Shown here: positions 1-8,807 of the stretch, piece by piece
How positions within the stretch are numbered: position 1 is the stretch's first letter
Layout: each line of letters starts with the position of its first letter
NCBI RefSeq assembly: GCF_000758605.1
Contig: NZ_CP009282.1
Location: forward strand, 3,348,001 to 3,412,000
Length of the DNA: 64,000 bases
Origin: Paenibacillus sp. FSL R5-0912
Lineage (GTDB): Bacteria; Bacillota; Bacilli; Paenibacillales; Paenibacillaceae
Direction: 5' to 3'
Translations under genes and position numbers: made by a program
Notes under the pieces: model-generated
What the model saw: only the letters and a program-made list of their open reading frames with translations
Told to the model about the DNA's origin: nothing
Database searches by the model: none

Positions 1-6
1 ATTCAT

Positions 7-678
7 ATGGACTTTGAACAGGCACATTGCACGTTTATGGAGACGCATACTAATGAACGAGCTGGTGAACGGCGGGGGAGGATGCTGCGTGGACACAACT
101 ATGCGGAGAAACTGTTTTTACAGAATGTATGGTGGCCGCTGTTTGAGTCGCTGGAGCAGCTGCATCCGGAATACGAAGTATATGACTGGAACCGCAAGTC
201 GCAATTTTTGGATTTTGCTTTTCTGCCTGCAAGCGGCAGCCGTTTCGGAATCGAATGCGATGGTTTTCAGAGTCATGTTAAAGAGATGGACCGTGAAAAA
301 TTCAGCTATGCATTTAACAGGGATACCTTCTTAACAGGAATGGGTTGGAAAAGGCTGCATTTCTCATTCGACGATATCCAGCAGCGTCCGGAGGTATGCC
401 GGATGCTGCTGCAACTGGCGTTGGCTCCTTATTTAGCCCGGAGTACTGCCGGAGGAGAGAAGCTGTTATCAGCAGAAAAAGAAGTGCTGCGCTTGGCGTG
501 GCAGATTGGCAGGCCGCTGCAGCCGAAGGAGGTTACCGACTTTATCCAGATTAACTTTCGAACTGCCCGGAAGATGTTAAACTCTTTGAGCAATAAGGGG
601 TTGCTCCAGCCCGTTCCTGGCGGAAGAGGAACAAGATCTTATGAATTGAAGCCGATGCATCCTGATCAGAGTTGGTAA
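7..678 (+). CDS. DUF559/PD-(D/E)XK-like protein with C-terminal winged helix
   Basis: Predicted 223 aa cytosolic protein. The middle part contains an LDFAFLP segment (Asp69) followed about 14 residues later by GIECDG (Glu83, Asp85) and a downstream lysine-rich helix, the layout of a PD-(D/E)XK nuclease fold of the DUF559/Vsr kind. Residues 150-215 look like a winged helix (EKEVLRLAW ... INFRTARKMLNSLSNKGLL). Proteins of this type that begin MxFEQAH are common in Paenibacillus, which supports the ATG at position 7; its ribosome site would lie outside the window. Nuclease activity is not demonstrated. A regulatory DNA-binding role is equally possible. Confidence 0.6.
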   Translation: MDFEQAHCTFMETHTNERAGERRGRMLRGHNYAEKLFLQNVWWPLFESLEQLHPEYEVYDWNRKSQFLDFAFLPASGSRFGIECDGFQSHVKEMDREKFSYAFNRDTFLTGMGWKRLHFSFDDIQQRPEVCRMLLQLALAPYLARSTAGGEKLLSAEKEVLRLAWQIGRPLQPKEVTDFIQINFRTARKMLNSLSNKGLLQPVPGGRGTRSYELKPMHPDQSW

Positions 679-817
679 AGAGAAGCAGTTAAGCTTAAGC
701 GGCAAGCTCGTTAGGTGGGGGAGATGAGAAATGGAAGTGAAGCGGGGGATAGGGCAAATATATTGGTTGGCTGTTACGGCCTCCACTACTTCTACAACTG
801 CTACTGCGTTGGATTGA

Positions 818-999
818 TTGTATTTTGTACACTAGAATTCATTAAAAAAACACTTTTTTAAGACTCTGTTGCACTTTGTACAGTAGAATAATGAATTTTG
901 ATGGATTTTAATCGATTTTTGAGAATTCTATTGTACGAAGTGCAATAGATCGTTAATTTGAGCGGAGATAGAGTCAATCTATTGTATAAAGTACAATTG
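818..999. repeat. Cluster of four 22-23 nt intergenic repeats in both orientations
   Basis: Four related copies lie between the first gene and the PTS gene: 818-839 and 869-890 on the plus strand, 924-946 and 977-999 on the minus strand. Read in one orientation they follow TTGYAYTTYGTACANTAGA. The first two face the last two, so transcripts could fold into hairpins. A related motif recurs at 38.4-38.6 kb. The rest of 679-1206 shows no gene. The function is unknown. Confidence 0.6.
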
Positions 1000-1206
1000 C
1001 GGCTTAAGAGCGACCAAGATAATGGTTAGGCCTACTATTCAATTACGATTCAACACATTCCCAATACATCCTTGTAACCTTTGCATATGTTTCCATTGCA
1101 GTTCTCACCTCTTTTTTGCAGATGTTCTTCGGAATTATGTCCCCGTCTCCATTACTTGTTCCTGAATTCAGACGATACGATTGCCTAAATTCTCACACGT
1201 ATTCTT

Positions 1207-1235
1207 TTGACAAAAACTGCTGCAGCGCTTACCAT
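1207..1235 (+). promoter_or_regulatory. Probable sigma-A promoter of the PTS operon
   Basis: TTGACA at 1207-1212, a 17-nt spacer, then TACCAT at 1230-1235. It lies 30 nt upstream of the TTG start and just before the ribosome site AAAGGAGAGG. The spacer contains an AGCGCT core that is only a weak cre match. Confidence 0.5.
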
Positions 1236-1264
1236 TCAATATAGAAAGAAAGGAGAGGGTCACC

Positions 1265-3151
1265 TTGAATTGGCTCGGATCTTTGCAGCAGTTAGGCAGA
1301 GCCATTATGCTTCCTACCATGGTGCTTCCGGCGGCGGCCATCTTGCTGAGTCTGGGCAGCTTACCGTGGTCTGCATGGGGACTTTCTTCGGTATCCGAAG
1401 TGACGACATACGCGGGGCAAGGAATATTCTATTTCATGCCTTATTTGTTTGCTGTCGGTGTAGCGTGGGGATTGTCCAATCAGGCCGGACCGGCCGGACT
1501 GGCGGCGCTCGCAGGGATGTTCACTTATGACCGGATTGTTTCCAACATGGGAGACGGGGCTGTACAGCCTGCAACATTAATTGGTATTATCCTTGGGATT
1601 GTAGCCGGCGTAGCGCATAACCGGTTTAAGAATATTAAGCTGCCGGAGGCGATCCAGTTTTTTGGAGGGTCGCGTTTTGTACTGCTTTTTATGGGTTTAT
1701 TCTCCGCGCTGTTCGCCTGGGTGATGCTTGGCGTATCCCCGCTGCTCCAGCAGCTGCTGAATGATCTCTTCAGGGTAGTGCAGGTTACCGGCGGATATGG
1801 AGTTTTTGTCTACGGGGTATTGTATAGAGTGCTGACGGCCTTTGGCCTGCATCATATTCTCAATAATGTATTCTGGTTTCAGCTGGGCTCCTTCACGACG
1901 CCTGACGGAAGTGCGGTCGTGCAAGGGGATTTGCCGCGTTTTTTTGCCGGGGACCCTACAGCGGGGATCTTCATGGCCGGGCTATTCCCGATCATGATGT
2001 TTGCCTTGCCGGCGATTGCCTTTGCTATTATTCAGGAAGCGCGCGAGGACCTCAAGCCAAAGATCAAGAAGACTTTTTTGCGTGCCGCTTTGGTCTGCTT
2101 TCTGACCGGGGTATCGGAGCAGATTGAATTCGCGTTTCTGTTCGCTTCCCCGTATTTATTCGCGCTGCATGTAGTCATGTCCGGCCTTGCCATGGTACTG
2201 ACCTACTCACTCGGTATTCATCACGGGTTCTCCTATTCGGCCGGTGCGATCGATTTCTTCCTCAATCTGCATCTGTCCCAGCGGGCTTGGCTGCTGATTC
2301 CGATCGGGATTGGTTACGCGATTGTTTATTATAATCTGTTCCGCTGGGCGATCCGCCGCTTCCAGATTCCTACACCGGGCCGCGAAGAAGGGTCCGAGCT
2401 GGGAGACTGGGCGGGGAATATACCGTATCAGGCTCCGCTGATTCTGGAGGCGCTGGGCGGCAAGGAGAATATCGTACAGGTACAGGCCTGCATCACCCGG
2501 CTAAGACTCACAGTGCATAACGACCGTTTTATAGATACAGGAGCACTTAAGGGGCTTGGCTCCGCAGGCATTATCAAGCTGGGCGGCGGCAATGTGCAGG
2601 TCGTCTTCGGTACATACTCGGAGCTGATCCGGGAAGAGATCGATAAGCTGATGCTGCGCGATTTGCCGCAGGTGCTGTTCAGCTCGCCCATCCAGGGCCG
2701 GATGATGCCGATCGAAGAGGTGCCGGATCATATTTTCGCCGCCAAGCTGGTTGGGGACGGAGTAGCCTTTTTCCCGGAAAAAGGAGAGCTGGTCTCGCCC
2801 GTATTCGGCAAGGTGATGCATGTATATCCTACAATGCACGCAGTGGGCATTTCTACACCCGAAGGGCTGGAGGTGCTTATGCATATAGGGATTGATACTT
2901 CGCAGCTTAAAGGGCCATTCGAGGCGCTTGTACAGGAGGGGGACAGCGTGGAGCCGGGGCAGCTGCTGGTCAGGTTTGATCTGGCTTTCTTGAAGGAGCA
3001 TGCCGCTTCACTCGCTACACCTATGGTCATTACCAACCCGGACCGCGTAAAATCCTGGAGCTATGCTCCATTTAAAAATGTTAAAAAGGGGCAGTCGTCA
3101 GTCATGTCTGTGGTTCTACACGAAAGTAATGTTGGAGGGATCGAAGCATGA
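1265..3151 (+). CDS. PTS glucose/N-acetylglucosamine-family permease EIICBA
   Basis: Membrane sugar permease of the phosphoenolpyruvate phosphotransferase system, 628 aa, domains in order C-B-A. EIIC spans about residues 1-375 with many membrane segments, the GLHHILNN segment and a TGVSEQIEFAFLF variant of the usual TEPIEF motif. EIIB carries the phosphocysteine Cys409 (QACITRLRLTV). EIIA carries His525 (HAVGIS) and phospho-His540 (LMHIGIDT). It starts at TTG after AAAGGAGAGG and overlaps ptsI by 4 nt (ATGA), so the two are probably translationally coupled. Sequence alone does not decide between glucose, GlcNAc and a related sugar, so no gene symbol is given. Confidence 0.88.
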   Translation: MNWLGSLQQLGRAIMLPTMVLPAAAILLSLGSLPWSAWGLSSVSEVTTYAGQGIFYFMPYLFAVGVAWGLSNQAGPAGLAALAGMFTYDRIVSNMGDGAVQPATLIGIILGIVAGVAHNRFKNIKLPEAIQFFGGSRFVLLFMGLFSALFAWVMLGVSPLLQQLLNDLFRVVQVTGGYGVFVYGVLYRVLTAFGLHHILNNVFWFQLGSFTTPDGSAVVQGDLPRFFAGDPTAGIFMAGLFPIMMFALPAIAFAIIQEAREDLKPKIKKTFLRAALVCFLTGVSEQIEFAFLFASPYLFALHVVMSGLAMVLTYSLGIHHGFSYSAGAIDFFLNLHLSQRAWLLIPIGIGYAIVYYNLFRWAIRRFQIPTPGREEGSELGDWAGNIPYQAPLILEALGGKENIVQVQACITRLRLTVHNDRFIDTGALKGLGSAGIIKLGGGNVQVVFGTYSELIREEIDKLMLRDLPQVLFSSPIQGRMMPIEEVPDHIFAAKLVGDGVAFFPEKGELVSPVFGKVMHVYPTMHAVGISTPEGLEVLMHIGIDTSQLKGPFEALVQEGDSVEPGQLLVRFDLAFLKEHAASLATPMVITNPDRVKSWSYAPFKNVKKGQSSVMSVVLHESNVGGIEA

Positions 3152-4914
3152 TACAAGGCATAGGCGCCGCAGCAGGTGTTGCCATCGGGAAGGCCTTTGT
3201 CTTGCCGAACTGGGAATGGAGTCTGCCGGATACTCAGGTGAATCCGGTGGATCTGGCTAAGGAGTTTGAACGTTTATACGAAGGGATCCGCACCTCTAAG
3301 GATGAGATCGAATTTATCAAAAGAGAATTCCGTGAGGTCGTCGGACCGGAGGAGTCGAGTATTTTTGATGCCCATCTGGCGATCCTGGACGACCCTGTGT
3401 TCATGAGCGAAATCCGCGGTATTATCGAACGCCAGTATAAAGCGGCTGAGGTGGCGGTTAAGGAAGCCATTGACCATTTTGTAGCGATGTTCGATCTGCT
3501 GGACGATGAGTATATGAAGGAGCGAGCGGTGGATATCAAGGATGTCGGCAACCGTCTGCTGAAGCATCTGCTGGGTGCGCCGGAAGTTACCCTTCCGTCT
3601 GATACACAGCCTTATATTCTTGTGGCGAAGGAGCTCTCTCCGTCCCAGCTGGCGCATTTGAACCCGGCCTATGTGCTGGGGATCGTCACGATGATGGGCG
3701 GCAAGACTTCGCATTCCTCCATCATGGCACGGGCGCTCGGCATTCCGCTGGTCGCCGGCCTGGAGAACAAAATCCTTACCCCGATTCAGACCGGGGACAT
3801 GCTGGTGCTCGACGGTGAGACCGGAGCTGTGATGCTCCATCCGGATGAGTCCACCGTGCGGGATTTCACCTCCAGACGTGCCAAGCAGCTCAAGAAGCGG
3901 GAACAGCTGGAGCTGCTCGCTACCGTTGAAGCTTTCACCAAGGACGGCGTATACCTGCGTCTGGCCGGCAATATCAGCTCTGTGAAAGAGCTTAATATGG
4001 CGCTGAAATATGGAGCCGAAGGTGTGGGGCTGTTCCGTACGGAGTTTCTGTATATGGATCGTAATACGTTCCCGACGGAAGATGAACAGTTTGAAGTCTA
4101 TAAGCTTGTAGCTGAAAAAGTCGGCAAGGAGTCTGTCGTCATCCGCACCCTTGATATCGGAGGAGACAAGCATCTGGATTACTTCCAGCTGCCGGAGGAG
4201 CAGAATCCGTTCCTCGGCTACCGCGCCATCCGCATCAGTCTGGACCGCAAGGACATGTTCAAGACGCAGATGACAGCCATTCTGCGGGCCAGCCATTACG
4301 GTAATGTCCGGATGATGTTCCCAATGATCTCCTCCGTTGAAGAGGTTCAGGCTGCCAAAGCGGTGCTGGAGGAAGTGAAAAGCGAGCTGGACAGCCGTGG
4401 GATTCCATATGACCGCAAGCTGCCTGTAGGCATTATGATTGAGGTTCCAGCCGCCGTCATGATTGCCGATCTGCTGGCGGAGGAAGTGGATTTCTTCAGT
4501 ATCGGCACGAATGATCTGGTGCAGTACGTACTCGCTGTGGACCGGATGAATGAGCAGATTGCCCATATGTATCATCCCTACCATCCGGCAGTGCTGCGCA
4601 TGATCAAAATGACAGTAGATGCGGCCCGCAGCGTGGGGATCGATGTCAGTTTGTGCGGTGAGATGGCCGCAGATGAACGGTCATTACCGCTCTGGCTGGA
4701 GCTCGGAATTAGTGTGCTGAGCATGTCGCCGCAGGCGCTGCTTAAGGTAAAGCACCGTACCCTGAACACGCTGGCTTCCGAAGCCAGAGAAGTTGCCAAG
4801 CTCTGCTTCCGTAACCGGACCAGCTCGGAGACGGAGGCACAGCTGAGTGCCTTTGCCGGGCGCAGCGGAATTACACTGGGTGCAGGCGGGGATTCCAAAG
4901 AAAAAACGTCATAA
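3148..4914 (+). CDS. ptsI: PTS Enzyme I, phosphoenolpyruvate-protein phosphotransferase
   Basis: Cytosolic 588 aa enzyme that moves the phosphoryl group from PEP to HPr, the first step of all PTS sugar uptake. The swivelling-domain motif GGKTSHSSIMAR carries phospho-His189. The C-terminal PEP-binding barrel shows GLFRTEFLYM, the metal-site segment SIGTNDLVQY and the cysteine loop LCGEMAAD. Length is normal for the family. It overlaps the EIICBA gene by 4 nt and is followed by a strong terminator. No true ptsH is next to it, whereas in many Firmicutes ptsI follows ptsH, so HPr must be encoded elsewhere. Confidence 0.96.
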   Translation: MIQGIGAAAGVAIGKAFVLPNWEWSLPDTQVNPVDLAKEFERLYEGIRTSKDEIEFIKREFREVVGPEESSIFDAHLAILDDPVFMSEIRGIIERQYKAAEVAVKEAIDHFVAMFDLLDDEYMKERAVDIKDVGNRLLKHLLGAPEVTLPSDTQPYILVAKELSPSQLAHLNPAYVLGIVTMMGGKTSHSSIMARALGIPLVAGLENKILTPIQTGDMLVLDGETGAVMLHPDESTVRDFTSRRAKQLKKREQLELLATVEAFTKDGVYLRLAGNISSVKELNMALKYGAEGVGLFRTEFLYMDRNTFPTEDEQFEVYKLVAEKVGKESVVIRTLDIGGDKHLDYFQLPEEQNPFLGYRAIRISLDRKDMFKTQMTAILRASHYGNVRMMFPMISSVEEVQAAKAVLEEVKSELDSRGIPYDRKLPVGIMIEVPAAVMIADLLAEEVDFFSIGTNDLVQYVLAVDRMNEQIAHMYHPYHPAVLRMIKMTVDAARSVGIDVSLCGEMAADERSLPLWLELGISVLSMSPQALLKVKHRTLNTLASEAREVAKLCFRNRTSSETEAQLSAFAGRSGITLGAGGDSKEKTS

Positions 4915-4951
4915 CCATTAACGGGCACACATAATGAGCTTAACTAATATA

Positions 4952-4992
4952 AAGTCCGGCGTGGTGGTCAACCCATACACGCCGGGCTTTTT
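4952..4992 (+). terminator. Intrinsic terminator after ptsI
   Basis: Twelve-pair stem AAGTCCGGCGTG / CACGCCGGGCTT (one G-U pair) followed by a T run. It ends the EIICBA-ptsI unit. Confidence 0.85.
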
Positions 4993-5135
4993 GCTGTGAA
5001 TAACAGCTGTCACTGGCTCCTTAAACAGAAGATGTCTTACCTATTTTTCTTATTTGTCCCAAAAAAGTAAAACCGTTTGCTGCGCAGCACAGTCAGTATA
5101 TACAGAAATCAAAAAAAGCAGAGGGAGGATGCAGG

Positions 5136-5675
5136 ATGGAGAATGTTTGGGAAGGCGAGCGGATGCGCGTCTTAAATGAGCAGGAACAGCTGTTCATCAG
5201 CCGGGTGCTAGAGCAGAAGAAAATACTCTACAGCATAGCCTATAGCTACTTACGGAGTGAGGCGGAGGCGCTTGAAGTAGTGCAGGAAACTACATACAGA
5301 GCCTGGGTCAAGCGTGGGAGTCTGAAGGATACGGACCGGTTTGCGCACTGGCTGACAAGAATTCTGATCAATTGCTGCAAGGATGAATTGAAGCGCAGGA
5401 AACGTCTGGCGTCTCCTGGTCCGGTTCCGGTTAGCGGCGGACTACAGGAGATGACCAGTGACCGCAAGCTGGATATGGAGCAGGCGCTGAATGGGGTCAA
5501 GCCGAAATACCGCCAGGTGCTCGTACTGAAGTATTACCGGGATATGACGCTGAGTGAAATTGCTGAGGTGCTGGGGAAGCCTGAAGGGACGGTCAAGACT
5601 TGGCTGAACAAGGGATTGAAACAGCTGCGCGACAAAATGAGACTTAGAGGAGGACTGCAGGATGGCCACGAGTGA
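5136..5675 (+). CDS. ECF RNA polymerase sigma factor
   Basis: Predicted 179 aa group IV sigma factor. Region 2 is at about residues 25-95 (YSIAYSYLRSEAEALEVVQE, FAHWLTRILINCCKDELKR). Region 4 is at about 115-168, with helix-turn-helix MTLSEIAEVLGKPEGTVKTW. The start follows GGAGGATGCAGG. The stop overlaps the start of the membrane anti-sigma gene by 14 nt, the usual sigma/anti-sigma pair. The upstream DNA has an AAAACC ... GTCAGT arrangement that could be an autoregulated ECF promoter, but this is weak. The regulon is unknown. Confidence 0.9.
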   Translation: MENVWEGERMRVLNEQEQLFISRVLEQKKILYSIAYSYLRSEAEALEVVQETTYRAWVKRGSLKDTDRFAHWLTRILINCCKDELKRRKRLASPGPVPVSGGLQEMTSDRKLDMEQALNGVKPKYRQVLVLKYYRDMTLSEIAEVLGKPEGTVKTWLNKGLKQLRDKMRLRGGLQDGHE

Positions 5676-7077
5676 AGAAACACTGCTGAAGGAGTATTAT
5701 CACAGTCTGTCAGTTGAAGCGGATGAAATTGCTGAGCTGAAGCTGAATGCAGCCGTTCGTATGGGGATGGCCCGGTCGCGAAAAGTCACTCTGTCCTTAA
5801 GGGCGCGTTATGTACTAGGTTCGGTGGCTGTGCTGGCGATTCTGCTGCTGTTCTCATTGCCCTGGGCAAGTGAAGCCTTAAAGCCCCAGACTGCATCTCA
5901 GGCTCCGCAGGTAACAGCGCAGAATTTGGAATGGTTTTGGGATTACAGCAATTTTGCCGGAAGTGATTCTACAGTTATTTCAGCATTTGAGGCGGGATCA
6001 CTTAAGCAGCTAAGCGGAGCAACAGCTGAAAAGGACGGTTATATCCTAACAGTGGATTCTATCGCAGTAGATCGTATGGGGATTCTCGTGCTCTATTCGC
6101 TGGAGAACAAAAACAAGGAAGCACTGGATTACTCGTTTTCGGTGACCAATGACGGGGATATGGTATTAGGACAGGGACAATGGGTTAGCGGTAACCAGAA
6201 CGACCTATCAGGGGTGAAGCATGGTTATCAAATCATACAATGGAACCGCAATTATACGAAGCTGCCCGTGCAGATAATGATGAAAGCTTCTGTGATCGTT
6301 CCGGCTCCGTCTGGGGAGAAAGCTGAGGGCCTACAGAGTTATGAGCCTACAACAGAAATCTCTGTGCCTATTACACTTGATCAGAGTGCCATTGCCAAAT
6401 CGGGAGAAACTCTTACACTTAATAAAACGGTAAACGTGGCGGGTCAGGACATCGGGATCCGGAATGTATACGTGGCTGCAACGGGCATCTATGTGGAAAC
6501 TGCATACAGTCCGCAGAATTCCATGGAAATATTCAGTCTGAATAGCCCGCATATTCTGCTTGGAGGTGGTAATGATTTTACTGCATTGTACTCCAAGGCA
6601 TCGATTAATGTTGAGGGCAAACAGTATCTCGTATTCCCTGGCAGTGAATTGTCACCCGGCACCATGAAGCTGCAAATTGACGGTATCATCGGTCTTGAGA
6701 AATCTGCCCAGGAGCTGATAGTAGATACCGATAAGAAGCAAATTATCAAAGGACCTGACGGCCGCCTGCGAATCACCGCTGCGTCTAATCCTCATAGCTT
6801 GATTATGGAATACCAAAGACCTAGCAATAAAAGCGCTGGCTATATCGCAAATGTAATTCTGGATCGGACATTTAAGGACGGAGTAGGCAAATTGCATACG
6901 GCTACGTATAATTCCGCAGTGCCTGCTATTGATCCTGCTCATGCTGATGAGAAGGTTCCTCCGATTCAGTTTGGATACAAGCTGGGAACGGCTGAGCTGC
7001 CGCAGCCTTTGACTTTCAAGATCATCAGTTACCCGAATCTGATTAAAGGTTCTGCAGAGCTTACTCTTCGCAAATAA
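5662..7077 (+). CDS. DUF4179-type membrane anti-sigma factor
   Basis: Predicted 471 aa single-pass membrane protein. The N-terminal cytosolic part (about 1-45) would bind the sigma factor. A hydrophobic helix at about 50-70 (VLGSVAVLAILLLFSLPW) is followed by a long extracytoplasmic region resembling DUF4179 proteins. It overlaps the upstream ECF sigma gene by 14 nt, which implies coupled synthesis and a repressing role. The external domain presumably senses an envelope signal. Function rests mainly on gene order and architecture, and the signal is not visible. Confidence 0.8.
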   Translation: MATSEETLLKEYYHSLSVEADEIAELKLNAAVRMGMARSRKVTLSLRARYVLGSVAVLAILLLFSLPWASEALKPQTASQAPQVTAQNLEWFWDYSNFAGSDSTVISAFEAGSLKQLSGATAEKDGYILTVDSIAVDRMGILVLYSLENKNKEALDYSFSVTNDGDMVLGQGQWVSGNQNDLSGVKHGYQIIQWNRNYTKLPVQIMMKASVIVPAPSGEKAEGLQSYEPTTEISVPITLDQSAIAKSGETLTLNKTVNVAGQDIGIRNVYVAATGIYVETAYSPQNSMEIFSLNSPHILLGGGNDFTALYSKASINVEGKQYLVFPGSELSPGTMKLQIDGIIGLEKSAQELIVDTDKKQIIKGPDGRLRITAASNPHSLIMEYQRPSNKSAGYIANVILDRTFKDGVGKLHTATYNSAVPAIDPAHADEKVPPIQFGYKLGTAELPQPLTFKIISYPNLIKGSAELTLRK

Positions 7078-7092
7078 TACAATGCAATTCAA

Positions 7093-7132
7093 AAGAGCCC
7101 TGCTCGCCGCTACAGCGGAGAACAGGGCTCTT
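7093..7132. terminator. Terminator hairpin between convergent genes
   Basis: Ten-pair stem AAGAGCCCTG / CAGGGCTCTT with an inner CCGC/GCGG hairpin. It sits between the anti-sigma gene (+) and the PfpI-family gene (-) and may serve both. Confidence 0.7.
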
Positions 7133-7169
7133 CATGTATTAACATCACTCATCTTCAGTATGGAGCAGG

Positions 7170-7694
7170 TTATTCCCCCGCCAGCGCATCGCAGAAAGCC
7201 TTGCCGTAAGGCGGCAGATCCGGGGGACGGCGGGCTGAAATGATATGTCCGTCGGTCACCACAGGCTCGTCCTTCCAGATGGCTCCGGCATTCTCCATAT
7301 CATCACGGATGCCTGGAGTGGAGGTGACCGTCACACCCTCCAGTATTTTGGCAGAGATCAATACCCAGCCGGCATGGCAGATCTGCCCGATAGGCTTCTT
7401 GGCATCATTGAAATCCTGCACCAGCTTCAGTACTGCGCTGTAGCGGCGGATTTTGTCGGGAGCCCAGCCTCCGGGTACCAGGATGCCGTCATAATCGGCT
7501 GCGTTAAGTTCATCCCATGAATATTCAGCGGTGGCGGGTACACCGTATTTGCCCACATAGGTCTTGTTTTTTTCCAGTCCGGCCAAATGAACCTCGGCGC
7601 CTTCTTCCCGCACGCGGTACACAGGGTACCAGAGCTCCAAATCTTCGAACTCATCATCTACAAGCGCTATAACCTTTTTGCCAGCCAGTCTCAT
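7170..7694 (-). CDS. DJ-1/PfpI family protein (type 1 glutamine amidotransferase-like)
   Basis: Predicted 174 aa cytosolic protein with the flavodoxin-like DJ-1/PfpI fold. The nucleophile elbow QICHAGW has Cys106-His107, and an acidic N-terminal cluster DDEFEDLE supplies the likely catalytic Glu. The segment VPGGWAPDKIRR and the late TSTPGIRDDMENAG are typical of the YraA/PfpI group. Relatives have been described as general-stress proteins, proteases or deglycases; the reaction here is open. The ATG start follows GGAAGGAG. It converges on the anti-sigma gene. Confidence 0.88.
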   Translation of the reverse strand: MRLAGKKVIALVDDEFEDLELWYPVYRVREEGAEVHLAGLEKNKTYVGKYGVPATAEYSWDELNAADYDGILVPGGWAPDKIRRYSAVLKLVQDFNDAKKPIGQICHAGWVLISAKILEGVTVTSTPGIRDDMENAGAIWKDEPVVTDGHIISARRPPDLPPYGKAFCDALAGE

Positions 7695-7977
7695 TCCATG
7701 CAGCTCCTTCCGGTTAATAACATCTCGGTTCTAAGCCATTCTATCAAAAGAAAAAGTTGAAGTCACTTTTCATTTGGTAAAACCTAAGCGTATTGCCAAT
7801 TAAATCATTATATGCAAAACGGCAGGGATTCGCAGGAGTAAGGTCGAATATAGCATCTGAACAGGTAAACTTACGCGTTTTTTATAAGATAATGGATAGA
7901 CTTCATGCAATAATTGTTCCAGGACGGTGTAGCTGTTTTTGCTTGGTTTATTAAAAGATCATTCTGAGGTGTGGGAG

Positions 7978-8433
7978 ATGTATAAAGATAACTTAATGAA
8001 GAAGTCATGCGGCTGCGGCGGGATCATGACCATACATATGCATACGCTGATTTATAGTGCAAAGATCAAAATTACTCATGTACCGGTATATACCTGCAGA
8101 CAGTGTGCCCGCTATGAACCTTTGCCCGTGATCAAAGGGGATCTGGGGAAGCTCATCGGGGAGCTTGCTGCAACTTCGCCTGGCCGGAAGCAGCTCTCGT
8201 TTGCAGAGCGCAATGAGTGGGCCAGTGTGCTGAAGGAAACGTTTGCTTCCGGTTTATTTGCCGGCGGCTTGCCTGAACTGGAGGAGTCAATCCGGAGTGC
8301 GATTCAGGGGCGGATAGATCTGCTGCTGGACGTTTACCGCGTAGCTGTAGATATGTCCGACAGGTCATGGATGGGTGAAACTGAACTTAGACTGTCCCAA
8401 TTAACGGCTCAATCGGCAGAAAGTGCCAAATAA
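7978..8433 (+). CDS. Small zinc-ribbon-like protein of unknown function
   Basis: I do not recognise a named family. The ATG at 7978 is preferred because GAGGTG lies 6 nt upstream; an in-frame TTG at 7939 has no ribosome site. The protein is 151 aa. The N-terminus has a Cys-x-Cys pair (SCGCGG) and, about 35 residues later, Cys-x2-Cys (YTCRQCARYE), a plausible zinc knuckle. The remainder is probably helical. It stands alone between a stress-type gene and ccpA. A structural or nucleic-acid-binding role is inference only. Confidence 0.65.
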   Translation: MYKDNLMKKSCGCGGIMTIHMHTLIYSAKIKITHVPVYTCRQCARYEPLPVIKGDLGKLIGELAATSPGRKQLSFAERNEWASVLKETFASGLFAGGLPELEESIRSAIQGRIDLLLDVYRVAVDMSDRSWMGETELRLSQLTAQSAESAK

Positions 8434-8730
8434 ATGGCGCTTTTGGCGTTTTGAAAAATTTTTCTGCAAAATCAATGAAAATCTTTCAACGAATGTTGGA
8501 TTTTTCACGCACTTTTTGATACGATAGAAAGAGATTACAGAATTGCTGCTGCTGTCTTGGGGATGGAGCGCAGGATCCGCTTTTATCCGCCCTTGCGTTT
8601 CTGAAATTTAAAGCGGTTTACGGCTGGGAGTTATTGGAGTATCAGGAATTGGCGGAAGGCGCTAAAGCCGCGCCAGGACTGGCGTTTCAACCTTTGAAAG
8701 AAATTTTGAAAGGAAAATGAAGCGTTATCA

Positions 8731-8759
8731 TTGCACAATTGTACAAAGTGTCGTATCAT
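8731..8759 (+). promoter_or_regulatory. Probable sigma-A promoter of ccpA
   Basis: TTGCAC at 8731-8736, a 17-nt spacer, then TATCAT at 8754-8759, about 50 nt before ccpA. A second, weaker candidate (TTGGAT/TACGAT) lies near 8500-8525. The remaining 8434-8730 sequence holds an open frame without a convincing start, and I see no gene in it. Confidence 0.55.
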
Positions 8760-8807
8760 AATTTTAATTAGTCGAACGATAAAATTTATCGCAATGGAGA
8801 GAGTAAT

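Noticed and set aside
1217..1234. cre site in the PTS promoter
   Set aside because: Only the AGCGCT core fits; the flanking TG and CA positions do not.
3274..4584. 436-codon open frame on the minus strand opposite ptsI
   Set aside because: It lies wholly inside a confident ptsI gene, has no ribosome site or family resemblance, and its length reflects codon bias of the sense gene.
8545..8720. Open frame before ccpA ending in LKEILKGK
   Set aside because: No ATG/GTG start with a ribosome site; the only TTG option is poorly spaced, so no gene is called.
8725..8740. Possible cre site upstream of ccpA (TGAAGCGTTATCA)
   Set aside because: It is one base shorter than the 14-nt cre consensus, so the half-sites are out of register.
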